Positions 53,401-61,400 of a DNA stretch of 64,000 nucleotides are shown here, piece after piece. The stretch comes from an uncultured Thalassolituus sp. (GTDB lineage: Bacteria > Pseudomonadota > Gammaproteobacteria > Pseudomonadales > Oceanobacteraceae): assembly GCF_950066645.1 (NCBI RefSeq), contig NZ_CATMFB010000002.1:1-64000 (forward strand), written 5' to 3'. The notes under the pieces are model-generated. The model did not search any database, had not been told where the DNA came from, and worked only from the letters and a program-made list of their open reading frames with translations. Made by a program: the position numbers and the translations under genes. Within the stretch, counting starts at the first letter, position 1, and every line of letters starts with the position of its first letter.

Positions 53401-53860
53401 GCGTGGCACCTGTTTCCGGCTGATCGTTCCTCTGACGGACGAGCCCGTCGAAGAGCGCACACTGGTCAGAACCGGCGCCCAGGCGGCCAGCTTCGAAGGC
53501 GTGCGTACCTTCTGTATCGACAATGATGCGGAGGTACTGGAGGGCATGAAAGCACTGCTCACCAGCTGGCAGTGTGATCTGTTTGCCGCGAGCGACGAAC
53601 ATGAAGCCATGACGCTGGAAACTGCGCCTCAGATTATGCTGGCCGATTATCAGCTTGATGGAGACATCACCGGGCTGGACGTGATGAAGGCCGTGCGGGA
53701 AAAATTCCCTGAGGCCGATATCCCGGGCATCCTGATAACAGCAGATCCAAGGGAGCAGGTAGCCGACAAAGCCAGAGCTGAAGGCTTCCACTATCTTGCC
53801 AAGCCCCTGCGCCCGGCGTCATTAAGAGCACTGATGCGACGTCTGATACGCCCCGAATAA
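50417..53860 (+). CDS. crbS: SSF-fused hybrid sensor kinase (CrbS/CbrA type)
   Basis: 1147 aa. An N-terminal SSF symporter-like domain with about 13 spans (1-500) is followed by a linker (about 520-600), PAS (about 625-745), a coiled coil (about 750-785), HisKA with the phospho-His in ATGHDLMQPLNAAK (His799), HATPase (NFLSNAVRYTNSGG, WDTGPGIP, SKGLGLGLAI) and a C-terminal receiver with Asp1077 in LADYQLDGD. The transporter-like domain is thought to sense a substrate. In Vibrio and Pseudomonas, CrbS with CrbR controls acs; here both partner genes are adjacent. Confidence 0.9.
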   Translation: MIPSWQLLLLSFIYIGALFAVAWFGDRRAASGRPIHNRGLVYSLSLAVYCTSWTFYGAVGQAATSGWLFLAIYIGPIVFLLMFWPLLERIIRITQEKRLTSIADFIATRYGRDHNLAVIVTLVAMVGVIPYIALQLKSISMTYELLTQPLGTGHGIPELMLQDTAFWVSALMAIFVIIFGTRDMDASEKHPGMMLAIAFESLIKIIAFVAVGIWVITSLYDQPGDVVRLAQETSPGHPLLSDGFVSVSFLLQSVLAGFAILCLPRQFQVGVIENESLSHIQTARWVFPLYLILMMFFVAPIALSGHMLMKDLGFSPDTYVVSLPLTLGAEELSMLAFIGGASAATGMIIVATIAVATMVSNELVLPVIFRAQQREGQRPARVQKLVLRVRRIVILLLMMSAYFFYRMTGEIESLAAIGLLSFAAIAQFAPALFGGLIWQGANRQGAVAGILGGTFVWFQLLFWPVISEQLSGGSLAGLVPYHFLGFDMDDFSFTVILSLVVNITLYVFFSVITNAPVRERMLANDFTSVRATPAKQPKSGLDCKVDDVRVVLERILGIQKTDLFFAEYQAAHGLQYEKATATGELLHDAEKLLASVVGSSSAKLIFSTLLGGEQIQIRDLTLLASEASQAFAMSREQLQAALENLQQGVSVVDRDLNLVAWNRRYTEMFGYPAGFIKVGKPIREVIAYNAMRGFCGDGEVEEQVRRRMTFLQSGSPHQFERLLPHGIVISMQGHPMPDGGFVTSFTDITVHRQAQEALREANVSLERRVEKRTQELDDLTARLIEANHSKTRFLAATGHDLMQPLNAAKLFASTLAQQPLDEHQRDLLNHLEGSLQSAEDVLSLLVEMSKLDSGTMEPKLCPVSLANILKPLRDEFTALAENRGLRLKVRSTRACVVSDSHWLRRIIQNFLSNAVRYTNSGGILLGCRQRGDKLWIEVWDTGPGIPEDKFKEIFGEFKRLNNGRQDSKGLGLGLAIVDRMARQMGHEVQVLSRTGRGTCFRLIVPLTDEPVEERTLVRTGAQAASFEGVRTFCIDNDAEVLEGMKALLTSWQCDLFAASDEHEAMTLETAPQIMLADYQLDGDITGLDVMKAVREKFPEADIPGILITADPREQVADKARAEGFHYLAKPLRPASLRALMRRLIRPE

Positions 53861-53861
53861 A

Positions 53862-53888
53862 AATAAAGCTCCGTGTCGGAGCTTTATT
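53862..53888. terminator. Bidirectional terminator between crbS-like and crbR-like genes
   Basis: A perfect 12-bp stem AATAAAGCTCCG/CGGAGCTTTATT with a 3-nt loop. The stop codon of the minus-strand regulator lies in it. The A/T ends supply both U tracts in part. Confidence 0.8.
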
Positions 53889-54555
53889 CTGATGACGTGG
53901 CCAGGTCCGGACGTTCGATATCCAGACTCTGAACTGCAATGACAGCCTGGGTCCGGGTACGGACTCCCAGCTTACGGAAAATCGCAGTCACGTGGGCCTT
54001 GATGGTGGCTTCGCTGACATCCAGATCATAAGCAATCTGCTTATTCAGCATGCCTTCGGACATCATCGTCAGAACACGGAACTGCTGTGGCGTGAGACTG
54101 GCCAGCTTGCCGGCAAGATCCAGCGCAACGGCGTCAGGCGCGTGCTGATGCTGGCGGGCCTTCGCGGGAAGATAGATATCGCCGTTGAGCACCTGCTCGA
54201 CCGCCGCTGAAATTTCTTCTAGCGATGACGATTTTGCAATATAGCCGGCGGCTTCGTGGTCAATCGCCTGGCACATCACGGCTGGATCTTCACACGCAGA
54301 CACCACGACCACCGGAATTTCCGGAAAATGTGAACGCAGAAACACCAGACCGGAGTAGCCATGAGCACCGGGCATGTTGAGATCCAGCAGTACCAGATCC
54401 GCGTCGGTATTTTTTTCTGCCACTTCCTGTACTTCTGGCAGCGTTTCCGCCTGCTGAATTTCAACGCCAGGAATAAGCTGCCTGACGGCCTGCTGCAACG
54501 CAGAACGGAATAAAGGATGGTCATCGGCAATGATGATTTTTCGGGCCAGCTGCAT
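53884..54555 (-). CDS. crbR: NarL/LuxR-type response regulator (CrbR-like)
   Basis: 223 aa. The receiver domain has Asp phosphorylation in VLLDLNMPG (about residue 58), with acidic IIIADDHPLF at the start and the Thr/Lys region VVVSACEDP...GYIAKSSS. The C-terminal LuxR helix-turn-helix is LTPQQFRVLTMMSEGMLNKQ, then VSEATIKAHVTAIFRKLGVR. By context it is the partner of the SSF-fused kinase and regulates acs (the CrbS/CrbR pairing in other gammaproteobacteria). Convergent with the kinase gene. Confidence 0.88.
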   Translation of the reverse strand: MQLARKIIIADDHPLFRSALQQAVRQLIPGVEIQQAETLPEVQEVAEKNTDADLVLLDLNMPGAHGYSGLVFLRSHFPEIPVVVVSACEDPAVMCQAIDHEAAGYIAKSSSLEEISAAVEQVLNGDIYLPAKARQHQHAPDAVALDLAGKLASLTPQQFRVLTMMSEGMLNKQIAYDLDVSEATIKAHVTAIFRKLGVRTRTQAVIAVQSLDIERPDLATSSE

Positions 54556-54645
54556 CGGTCTCTCCTGCAGAAGCGGTTTTTATTATTATGGGCCAGAAAA
54601 TACGACATTGCCGGACAGGAGTCCGGCAATGCTTTCAGGGCCTGT

Positions 54646-56595
54646 TCAGCGATTTAACCGCTGATCTATCAGAGTATCAACCACCGAAGGGTCGGCCAGC
54701 GTCGAAATATCCCCGAGGGCATCGTGCTCATTCGCCGCAATCTTTCTCAGAATCCGGCGCATAATTTTGCCCGACCGGGTTTTCGGCAGTCCGGGAGTGA
54801 TCTGTATCAGATCGGGTGTCGCAACCGGACCGATTTCACTCCGCACCCAGGCGCGCAGTTCTTTAACAAGATCTTCGCTGGCCTGCTCACCGGCATTCAG
54901 GGTGACGTATACATAAATCCCCTGCCCCTTAATATCGTGGGGGTAGCCCACCACGGCAGCTTCAGCGACTTTCTCGTGAGCCACCATCGCACTTTCGATT
55001 TCGGCAGTGCCCATACGGTGGCCGGACACATTCAGAACGTCATCCACACGCCCCGTGATCCAGTAGTAGCCGTCCTCATCCCGACGGGCTCCGTCACCGG
55101 TAAAATACATGCCCCGGAAGGTTGAGAAGTAGGTCTGTACGAAGCGCTCATGATCACCAAACACCGTACGCGCCTGGCCTGGCCAGCTGTCGACCATCAC
55201 CAGATTCCCTTCGGTAGCACCTTCCTGAATCATACCGGCATTGTCCACCAGCGCAGGCTGCACACCGAAGAAAGGACGGGTCGCAGAGCCCGGCTTCATA
55301 TCGGTCGCCCCCGGAAGCGGGGTAATCATGATGCCGCCGGTTTCCGTCTGCCACCAGGTGTCTACAATCGGGCAACGCTCGTCACCTATGGTTTTGTAAT
55401 ACCAGTTCCAGGCTTCCGGGTTAATCGGCTCACCAACAGAGCCCAGCAGGCGCAGCGACGAACGATCGGTTCCTTCTACCGGCTTAGTGCCTTCCGCCAT
55501 CAGCGAGCGGATGGCGGTCGGAGCCGTATAGAGAATATTCACTTTGTGCTTATCAACAATCTGTGACATCCGGGAGCTGTCCGGATAATTCGGCACACTC
55601 TCCATCATCACAGTAATACCACCGTTCGCCAGTGGACCATACAGAAGGTAGGTATGCCCGGTGATCCAGCCAACATCGGCGGTACACCAGTAGACATCGC
55701 CGTCGTGATAATCAAACACATACTGATGCGTAATTGACGCCCACACCATATAGCCGCCGGTGGTATGCAGTACGCCCTTCGGCTTACCCGTAGACCCCGA
55801 GGTATAGAGAATAAACAGAGGATCTTCCGCCGCCATTTCTTCCGGTGGGCAGGTCGGCGCCGACAGTTTAATCAGGTCGTGATACCAGACATCCCGCGCG
55901 TTGTGCCATGCAACATCACCGCCGGTACGCTTCACCACAATAACTTTTTCGAGCGAGCGGATGCTCGGGTGCGTCAGAGCCTCATCAACATTTGCCTTCA
56001 GCGGAATCGCTCGTCCCGCGCGCACACCTTCGTCTGCGGTGATAACGATTTTTGCGTTACTGTCCTCAATTCGCCCCGCCAGTGCATCAGGCGAAAAACC
56101 ACCGAATACGACGGAGTGAATGGCACCAATCCGGGCACAGGCCAGCATAGCCACCGCGGCCTCAGGAATCATAGGCATGTAGATACAGACAACATCGCCC
56201 TTGCGGATGCCCTGGCCACGCAATGCATTACCGAAACGGGACACTTCTTCATGGAGTTCGCGGTAGGTAATGATCCGGTCTTCTTCCGGGTTGTCCCCCT
56301 CCCAGATAATGGCGGTCTGATCTCCCCGGGTTTCGAGATGACGATCAAGGCAGTTAGCAGCAGCGTTCAGGGTACCGTCTTCAAACCAGCGGATGTCCAC
56401 ATTGTGATCATCAAACGACACATTACGGACCTTAGTGAAGGGCTTGATCCAGTCGATCCGGGAGGTGGCCTGATCACGCCAGAAACCTTCAGGGTTAATG
56501 ACTGACTGCTGATACATCTGCAGATACTTTTCGTTGTTGATCCAGGCGGAATCGGCATATTCCGGCTTTACGCTGACTACCTTCTGCTCGCTCAT
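54646..56595 (-). CDS. acs: Acetyl-CoA synthetase
   Basis: 649 aa from the ATG at 56595, preceded by ACAGGAG; the frame is open to 56859 but the extra residues are not family-like. Motifs: [15 protein letters not shown] (ATP-binding P-loop of the ANL family), [11 protein letters not shown] and the acyl-AMP lysine near [12 protein letters not shown] (the lysine acetylated in E. coli Acs). It makes acetyl-CoA from acetate, ATP and CoA. It is 90 bp downstream (in map terms upstream) of the CrbR-like gene and divergent from the porin gene. Confidence 0.97.
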   Translation of the reverse strand: MSEQKVVSVKPEYADSAWINNEKYLQMYQQSVINPEGFWRDQATSRIDWIKPFTKVRNVSFDDHNVDIRWFEDGTLNAAANCLDRHLETRGDQTAIIWEGDNPEEDRIITYRELHEEVSRFGNALRGQGIRKGDVVCIYMPMIPEAAVAMLACARIGAIHSVVFGGFSPDALAGRIEDSNAKIVITADEGVRAGRAIPLKANVDEALTHPSIRSLEKVIVVKRTGGDVAWHNARDVWYHDLIKLSAPTCPPEEMAAEDPLFILYTSGSTGKPKGVLHTTGGYMVWASITHQYVFDYHDGDVYWCTADVGWITGHTYLLYGPLANGGITVMMESVPNYPDSSRMSQIVDKHKVNILYTAPTAIRSLMAEGTKPVEGTDRSSLRLLGSVGEPINPEAWNWYYKTIGDERCPIVDTWWQTETGGIMITPLPGATDMKPGSATRPFFGVQPALVDNAGMIQEGATEGNLVMVDSWPGQARTVFGDHERFVQTYFSTFRGMYFTGDGARRDEDGYYWITGRVDDVLNVSGHRMGTAEIESAMVAHEKVAEAAVVGYPHDIKGQGIYVYVTLNAGEQASEDLVKELRAWVRSEIGPVATPDLIQITPGLPKTRSGKIMRRILRKIAANEHDALGDISTLADPSVVDTLIDQRLNR

Positions 56596-56685
56596 TTTTA
56601 TTTCTCCTGTCAATGAATCACCAGGACACCTCGGATGTCTGGCTGACTTTGCTCCATCTTCGTCAACCTTGAGGTTTGGCTGAAT

Positions 56686-56699
56686 TAGACAATGGTCTA
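56686..56699. promoter_or_regulatory. Inverted repeat in the acs/porin divergent region
   Basis: TAGAC-AATG-GTCTA is a perfect 5-bp dyad with a 4-nt spacer, 91 bp upstream of acs. A close relative CAAGGTCTA lies at 37830-37838 in front of the DUF4212-SSF operon. It may be a binding site for the CrbR-like regulator or another acetate regulator. Short, so weak. Confidence 0.35.
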
Positions 56700-56867
56700 T
56701 CCGCTGCTCAGAACAGGCCACCGCACTTGGCCATCCCAGTGCAAAAATGACAGTAAAGCAGGAAATGTCACAAAAGACAGCACGACGACGGCATTCCGCG
56801 AGCCAGGATTGCTGACGACAGAAAATGCGGCCTTGGATAAAAGTCGGAGATTCGACCATTGGCTAAT

Positions 56868-56899
56868 TCCACTGCACACTTTTTGTGCACCATAGTGGA
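56868..56899. promoter_or_regulatory. Nested inverted repeat upstream of the DcaP-like porin
   Basis: TCCACT...AGTGGA encloses GCACA...TGTGC, with a 5-nt bulge (ACCAT) on one side. It lies 31 bp before the porin start and about 270 bp from acs. In the 334-bp gap 56596-56929 this and the TAGAC dyad are the only structures I see. It may be an operator or a 5'-UTR hairpin. Confidence 0.4.
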
Positions 56900-56929
56900 C
56901 TGGCACAACAAAATAACAGGAGAGCGAGC

Positions 56930-58030
56930 ATGCGCAATACACCTATTATCCTGCTGGCCGCAGCACTGCCTATGGCAGTCAACGCCGCCAACACCGAGTT
57001 CAGCTACGGCGGCTTTATTAAGATGGATGCCATGCTGAGTACGTATTCTGATGGTGACGTCGCTGACGGCATCGGGCGGGAGTTCTACGTTCCATCACAA
57101 CTCAGCTCCGGAGCGGAGCCGGATATGGCAGACCTGGACTTCAGCGCCCGTACATCACGCATCAACTTCAAAGCTGTCACCACCCTGGAAAACGGCAAAT
57201 CCGTCACCAGCTTTGTGGAGATGGACTTCGAGGGCAGCGGCGGTAACGAAGTTGTCTCTAACTCTTACGGCCCACGCCTGCGCCACGCCTTTGTAAAATA
57301 CGACAACCTGCTTATCGGTCAGACCTGGTCCAATTTTATGAACGTTGGTGCTCTGCCGGAGTCGGCAGACTTTATCGGCCCCAGCGAATCCACCGTGTTC
57401 ATCCGTCAGGCGCAGGTCCGCTATACCATGGGCGACCTTGCTGTCGCTCTTGAGAACCCACAGACCACAGGTACCGGTGTCACTGGAGACAGTGGCATGA
57501 TTCCGGACATCACCGCCAGCTATAAACTGAAGGCGGGTGACGCTGATCTGGTCGCTGCCCTTCTGCTCCTGCAACTGGCTCACGATGGCGCCGCGGAAGA
57601 TGATGACGCAACCACCATGGGCTATGGGGTAAACGTATCCGGTAAACTCATGCTGGGCAAAGATGATCTGAAATTCAGCGCCACTATGGGGAACGGTGTC
57701 GGTCGCTACGTTGGCCTGGGTGCGGTTGCTGATGTCGCCCTGGTCGATGGAGACCTGGAGACCAGCGAAACCACCGCGGCCTTCGTCGCCTACCGTCACC
57801 ACTGGAACTCACAATGGCGCTCGAGTGCTGTCTACGGCATGCTTTCCGCTGACTACGATGACTCTGTGTCAGGCGCCATCACCGATGTTTCCAGCATGCG
57901 GGTTAACCTGATGCACTCACCGGCAAAACCGTTAACCTACGGCGTCGAACTGAGCACGGCCAAAGTCGAGCGTGAAGATGACGAAGTCAGCATGAACCGC
58001 GTCTACTTTACGACCAAATACACCTTCTGA
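56930..58030 (+). CDS. DcaP-like outer-membrane porin
   Basis: 366 aa from the ATG at 56930 (AACAGGAGAG upstream; the frame is open from 56885). Signal peptide MRNTPIILLAAALPMAVNA. The body has FSYGGFIKMDAMLSTYSDGD, LDFSARTSRINFKAVTTLENGK, and FVKYDNLLIGQTWSNFMNVG, matching the DcaP family of trimeric outer-membrane channels for carboxylates. The C terminus ends in VYFTTKYTF, the barrel-insertion signal. Divergent from acs, so it probably admits the same acid substrates. Confidence 0.85.
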   Translation: MRNTPIILLAAALPMAVNAANTEFSYGGFIKMDAMLSTYSDGDVADGIGREFYVPSQLSSGAEPDMADLDFSARTSRINFKAVTTLENGKSVTSFVEMDFEGSGGNEVVSNSYGPRLRHAFVKYDNLLIGQTWSNFMNVGALPESADFIGPSESTVFIRQAQVRYTMGDLAVALENPQTTGTGVTGDSGMIPDITASYKLKAGDADLVAALLLLQLAHDGAAEDDDATTMGYGVNVSGKLMLGKDDLKFSATMGNGVGRYVGLGAVADVALVDGDLETSETTAAFVAYRHHWNSQWRSSAVYGMLSADYDDSVSGAITDVSSMRVNLMHSPAKPLTYGVELSTAKVEREDDEVSMNRVYFTTKYTF

Positions 58031-58042
58031 ATCTGCTGTTAC

Positions 58043-58073
58043 AAAAAGCCCGGCAAATTTGCCGGGCTTTTTT
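58043..58073 (+). terminator. Terminator after the porin gene
   Basis: An uninterrupted palindrome (AAAAAGCCCGGCAAATTTG... continuing to T6) gives a stem of at least 12 bp followed by T6. Strong. Confidence 0.9.
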
Positions 58074-58161
58074 ATGGCCGGAATCCAAAAGTTCCGTCAT
58101 ATCCGGCCATGCTTACACTTTTCTTACATAATTGGCCGGAATTATCCTTAATCTTCGGGTT

Positions 58162-58191
58162 TTGTGACACAAATACCATTCTGTATATAAG
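58162..58191 (+). promoter_or_regulatory. Putative sigma70 promoter of the 1565-aa protein
   Basis: TTGTGA (58162-58167) and TATAAG (58186-58191) are 18 bp apart in an A+T-rich stretch. TTGTGACACAA is itself palindromic. The leader would be about 215 nt, long for this genome. Downstream (58200-58320) is A+T-rich without genes. Consensus match only. Confidence 0.35.
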
Positions 58192-58347
58192 ATTAGATCA
58201 GCCAGAAGAACAATTTTCCCCTCACGCCCTGATTCCGTCATTTTCCACAACTAATACCATCTTATTTCTGTAACTTACTGAATCGGCATGAAAAATATAA
58301 ATTTAACAAATAATCACTTAATTGACGGGCTACCTTACGCACCGTAA

Positions 58348-58384
58348 CATCGGGCGTCATAAAGTGACCCTCAACCGATGAGGG
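58348..58384 (+). promoter_or_regulatory. Leader with mutually exclusive hairpins
   Basis: CATCGG (58348-58353) can pair with CCGATG (58375-58380), enclosing a small GTCA/TGAC hairpin. Alternatively CCCTCA (58368-58373) pairs with TGAGGG (58379-58384). The two pairings share bases, so only one can form. The segment ends 28 nt before the TTG start. It is a candidate regulatory RNA; no known riboswitch class fits. Confidence 0.35.
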
Positions 58385-58412
58385 CGCGTTGTCATTTGGG
58401 TGAGCTGGCTGT

Positions 58413-61400
58413 TTGAACAATTGGTTTAAGCGCTCAGGAGCAGAACTGCAAAGAGCGCGCAGGACGATCAGAAAACTGACTTTAGTGGGAGCAGCTCTCT
58501 CGGGCCTGCTGCTGTCTGTTGTTCCTGCCCATGCTCAGGAAATCGCCCTGTACCGCAGCTATGCCGGCAACATGTCGTTCGCACTGACCGGCAACACCAT
58601 GCGCAGCGGAGCAGATGGCTGTACCGCACTGAGTGACTCGGCAGCCGTGCTGTCACTGCCTGCGGGATCAACTCTTAAAGCCGCCTACCTCTACTGGTCG
58701 GGCTCAGGTCAGCCAGATAACTCAGTCACTCTTAACGGTGCTCAGGTCAATGCCGGTGTCAGCTACACACTGAGCGTCGAAAACCGCCCGTACTACAGTA
58801 ACCGCGCAGATATTACCTCACGTATTTCCGCCAGCACGGCGAGTTACCGCGTAGGAAACCTGACGTTCGATACTTCTCAGAACTATTGCGGTGGCGAAGC
58901 AGCCTACGGTGGCTGGGCCATTGTGGCGGTATATGAGAATGCGGCGGAGCCTCTGCGCGTCATTAACCTGTTCGATGGTTTCAGAGACTACTGGGGCAGC
59001 TCCATCACTCTGACACCACAGAATTTTATCGTTGCCAGTAATCCCGGGGCGAAAGGCGGCAAGCACGCGCACATCACCTGGGAAGGCGACGAAGGCAATT
59101 CCCAGAGCCGTAACAACGTCAGTGAAGCACTGACATTTAACGGCGCCAGCCTGACAGGAAGTGGTAACCCGTCCGGCAACCAGTTTAACTCATACTCAAA
59201 CGCCGTATCGTCAGGCACCTCGGGGGTAGACCTCGATGTCTATGATATCGGCAACCTGCTGACAGCGGGCCAGAACAGCGTCACCACGACCTATTCTTCC
59301 GGCCAGGACCGGGTGTACCTGTCGGCTGAAATCATCAGTATTCCCAATGAAGCCGTCAGCGATCTGGCGGTCGACATCAGCACTTATGAGACCACAGTGT
59401 CACGCGGTTCCGAGATCACATACAGCATCAGTGTTCTCAACCAGGGCCCCAGTGACGAACCTGCCGGATCCGTCGTCCGCCTGCCATTCGGAAGCCAGAC
59501 GAGTTTTGTCAGTGCCTCTGGTACCGACTGGCAATGCAGCACCTCAGCCAGCGAGCTGACCTGTACACATTCGGCGACTCTGAGACGGAATGCCACGGCT
59601 TCGCCACTGTCAGTCATCCTGTCCACCGAGGGCAGTACCGAAAACAATGCCGTTACGACCGCAACAGTGACAGGCGTGAACTTCGATAACAATACAGGCG
59701 ACAACTCAGATTCTGTGACAGTGCCGATTGCAGATGCTGACTTCTCGGCCTCAGTGAAAAGTGTGACGGACCTTAATGGTGGCCTGCTGTACCCCGGCGA
59801 CACCCTGCGGTTCACTCTGGATCTGGTCAATAACAGCGGGTTTAACGCTGAGAACGTGCGTCTGACTGATCAGATGCCCCAGTACATCAGCAGTTTCGAA
59901 GTCGTCAGACGGCCTGCGGGCAGCACAGACGCTAGCCTGCCGGCACCCAATGGCAGCAACGGTACCGGTACGGTTGTCATTAACAATCTGAGCATCGCCG
60001 GTGGCGGCAGCGAAGAACTGGTCATTGACGCAGTGCTTGCCGCGAATGCGCCGCAAGGCTACTCACTGGTGAACACGGCACAGATCACCAGCGGTTCTGC
60101 GACTTACAACATCAGCTCACCATCGATCACAGTGGCGTCTCAGAACCAGTCCAATGGTGAGATTCTGTTGCGCGCCAGTCTCGCCGGCAACCTGAACTAT
60201 GAACTGCTGGGGGGAAGCTTCCGGACCGGCGAAAATGGCTGTGGGACACCTGCCAACTCTTCATCAGACAGTATTACCCTGCCGGGTGGCAGCACCATTA
60301 AAGCAGCGTATCTGTACTGGTCGGGATCCGGGAATACCGACAACACAGTAACCTTTAACGGTGCGACGGTCACGGCGGGTTATACCTATAACGAAACCTA
60401 CGACAACCTCGTCTACTACAGTGCGCGCGCCGATGTGACCAGCCGTGTCACAGGCAGTGGAACCTACACCGTATCTGGCGTCAGTTTTGCCCGGACACAG
60501 GACACTTACTGCACAGTTCAGTCAGCTTACGCGGGTTGGTCGTTGCTGGTTGTCTATGAAAACGCCTCAGAACCCCTGCGCGTCGTTAACCTGTACGATG
60601 GTTTCCGGGCGTTCCGTGGCGCGTCGATCACGCTGAGCCCGGACAACTTTATTGTTGCGCAGAACGCAGCCAGCCTCGGTGCCAAACACGCGCACATTAC
60701 CTGGGAAGGTGATCAGCAGAACTCCCAGAGCTTCAATAACTTTTCTGAAGCACTGGTGTTTGAAGGCAACAGCCTCACCGGACCGAACAACCCGACGAAC
60801 AATCAGTTCAACTCATACTCCAACACCGTGGGCGGCACCACACCCGGTGTGGATATTGATGATTTTAATGTTGGCCAGTATCTGACCCCCGGCAATACGT
60901 CAGTCACCACGACCTATTCATCGGGCCAGGATCTTGTGTTCCTGACGGCTGAGGTCATCAGCATCCCTAACGAACCGGTTGCAGACCTGGTGCTGCAAAC
61001 CAGTGCGCCTGCGCGCGTCAGTCGTGGTGCCGATCTGACATACACCTTTACTGCACAGAATAAAGGCCCGCTGACGGCGCCAGAGGGCACCACCATCACC
61101 CTGCCCCTCAATGACGGTGTGACCCTGGTTGGATACAGCGGTACAGGCTGGACCTGTACCCCGTCGGCGTCTCAGCTTATCTGTACTTATGCCGCGACCA
61201 TTACTAACGGTGCCTCCGCATCCCCCTTGTCCGTGACACTGAACACAGACAGCACAACTCAGTCGGCGATTTCCGGCGAAGCGGTACTCGACGGCGTCTA
61301 TTTCGATAACAACCTTGCCGACAACCGGGATGATCTGACGGTTCAGCTGCAGGATGCCAATCTGGCAACCTCTACTAAGACTGTGACCGACCTGAACGGC

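Noticed and set aside
50417-53860. The SSF-kinase fusion as a frameshift joining two genes
   Set aside because: The frame is continuous for 1147 codons and the SSF-linker-PAS-kinase-receiver layout is the known CbrA/CrbS plan.
56596-56859. 88-residue N-terminal extension of Acs
   Set aside because: Cys-rich and unlike Acs; the ATG at 56595 has a good ribosome site and a family-type N terminus.
57155-57802. 215-aa frame antisense to the porin
   Set aside because: The porin on the plus strand has signal peptide, family motifs and a terminator; the antisense frame has none.
58320-58412. c-di-GMP-I (GEMM) riboswitch before the large secreted protein
   Set aside because: It contains ACGCACCG but not the GGGCAAACC core or the tetraloop-receptor arrangement, so the aptamer does not fit.
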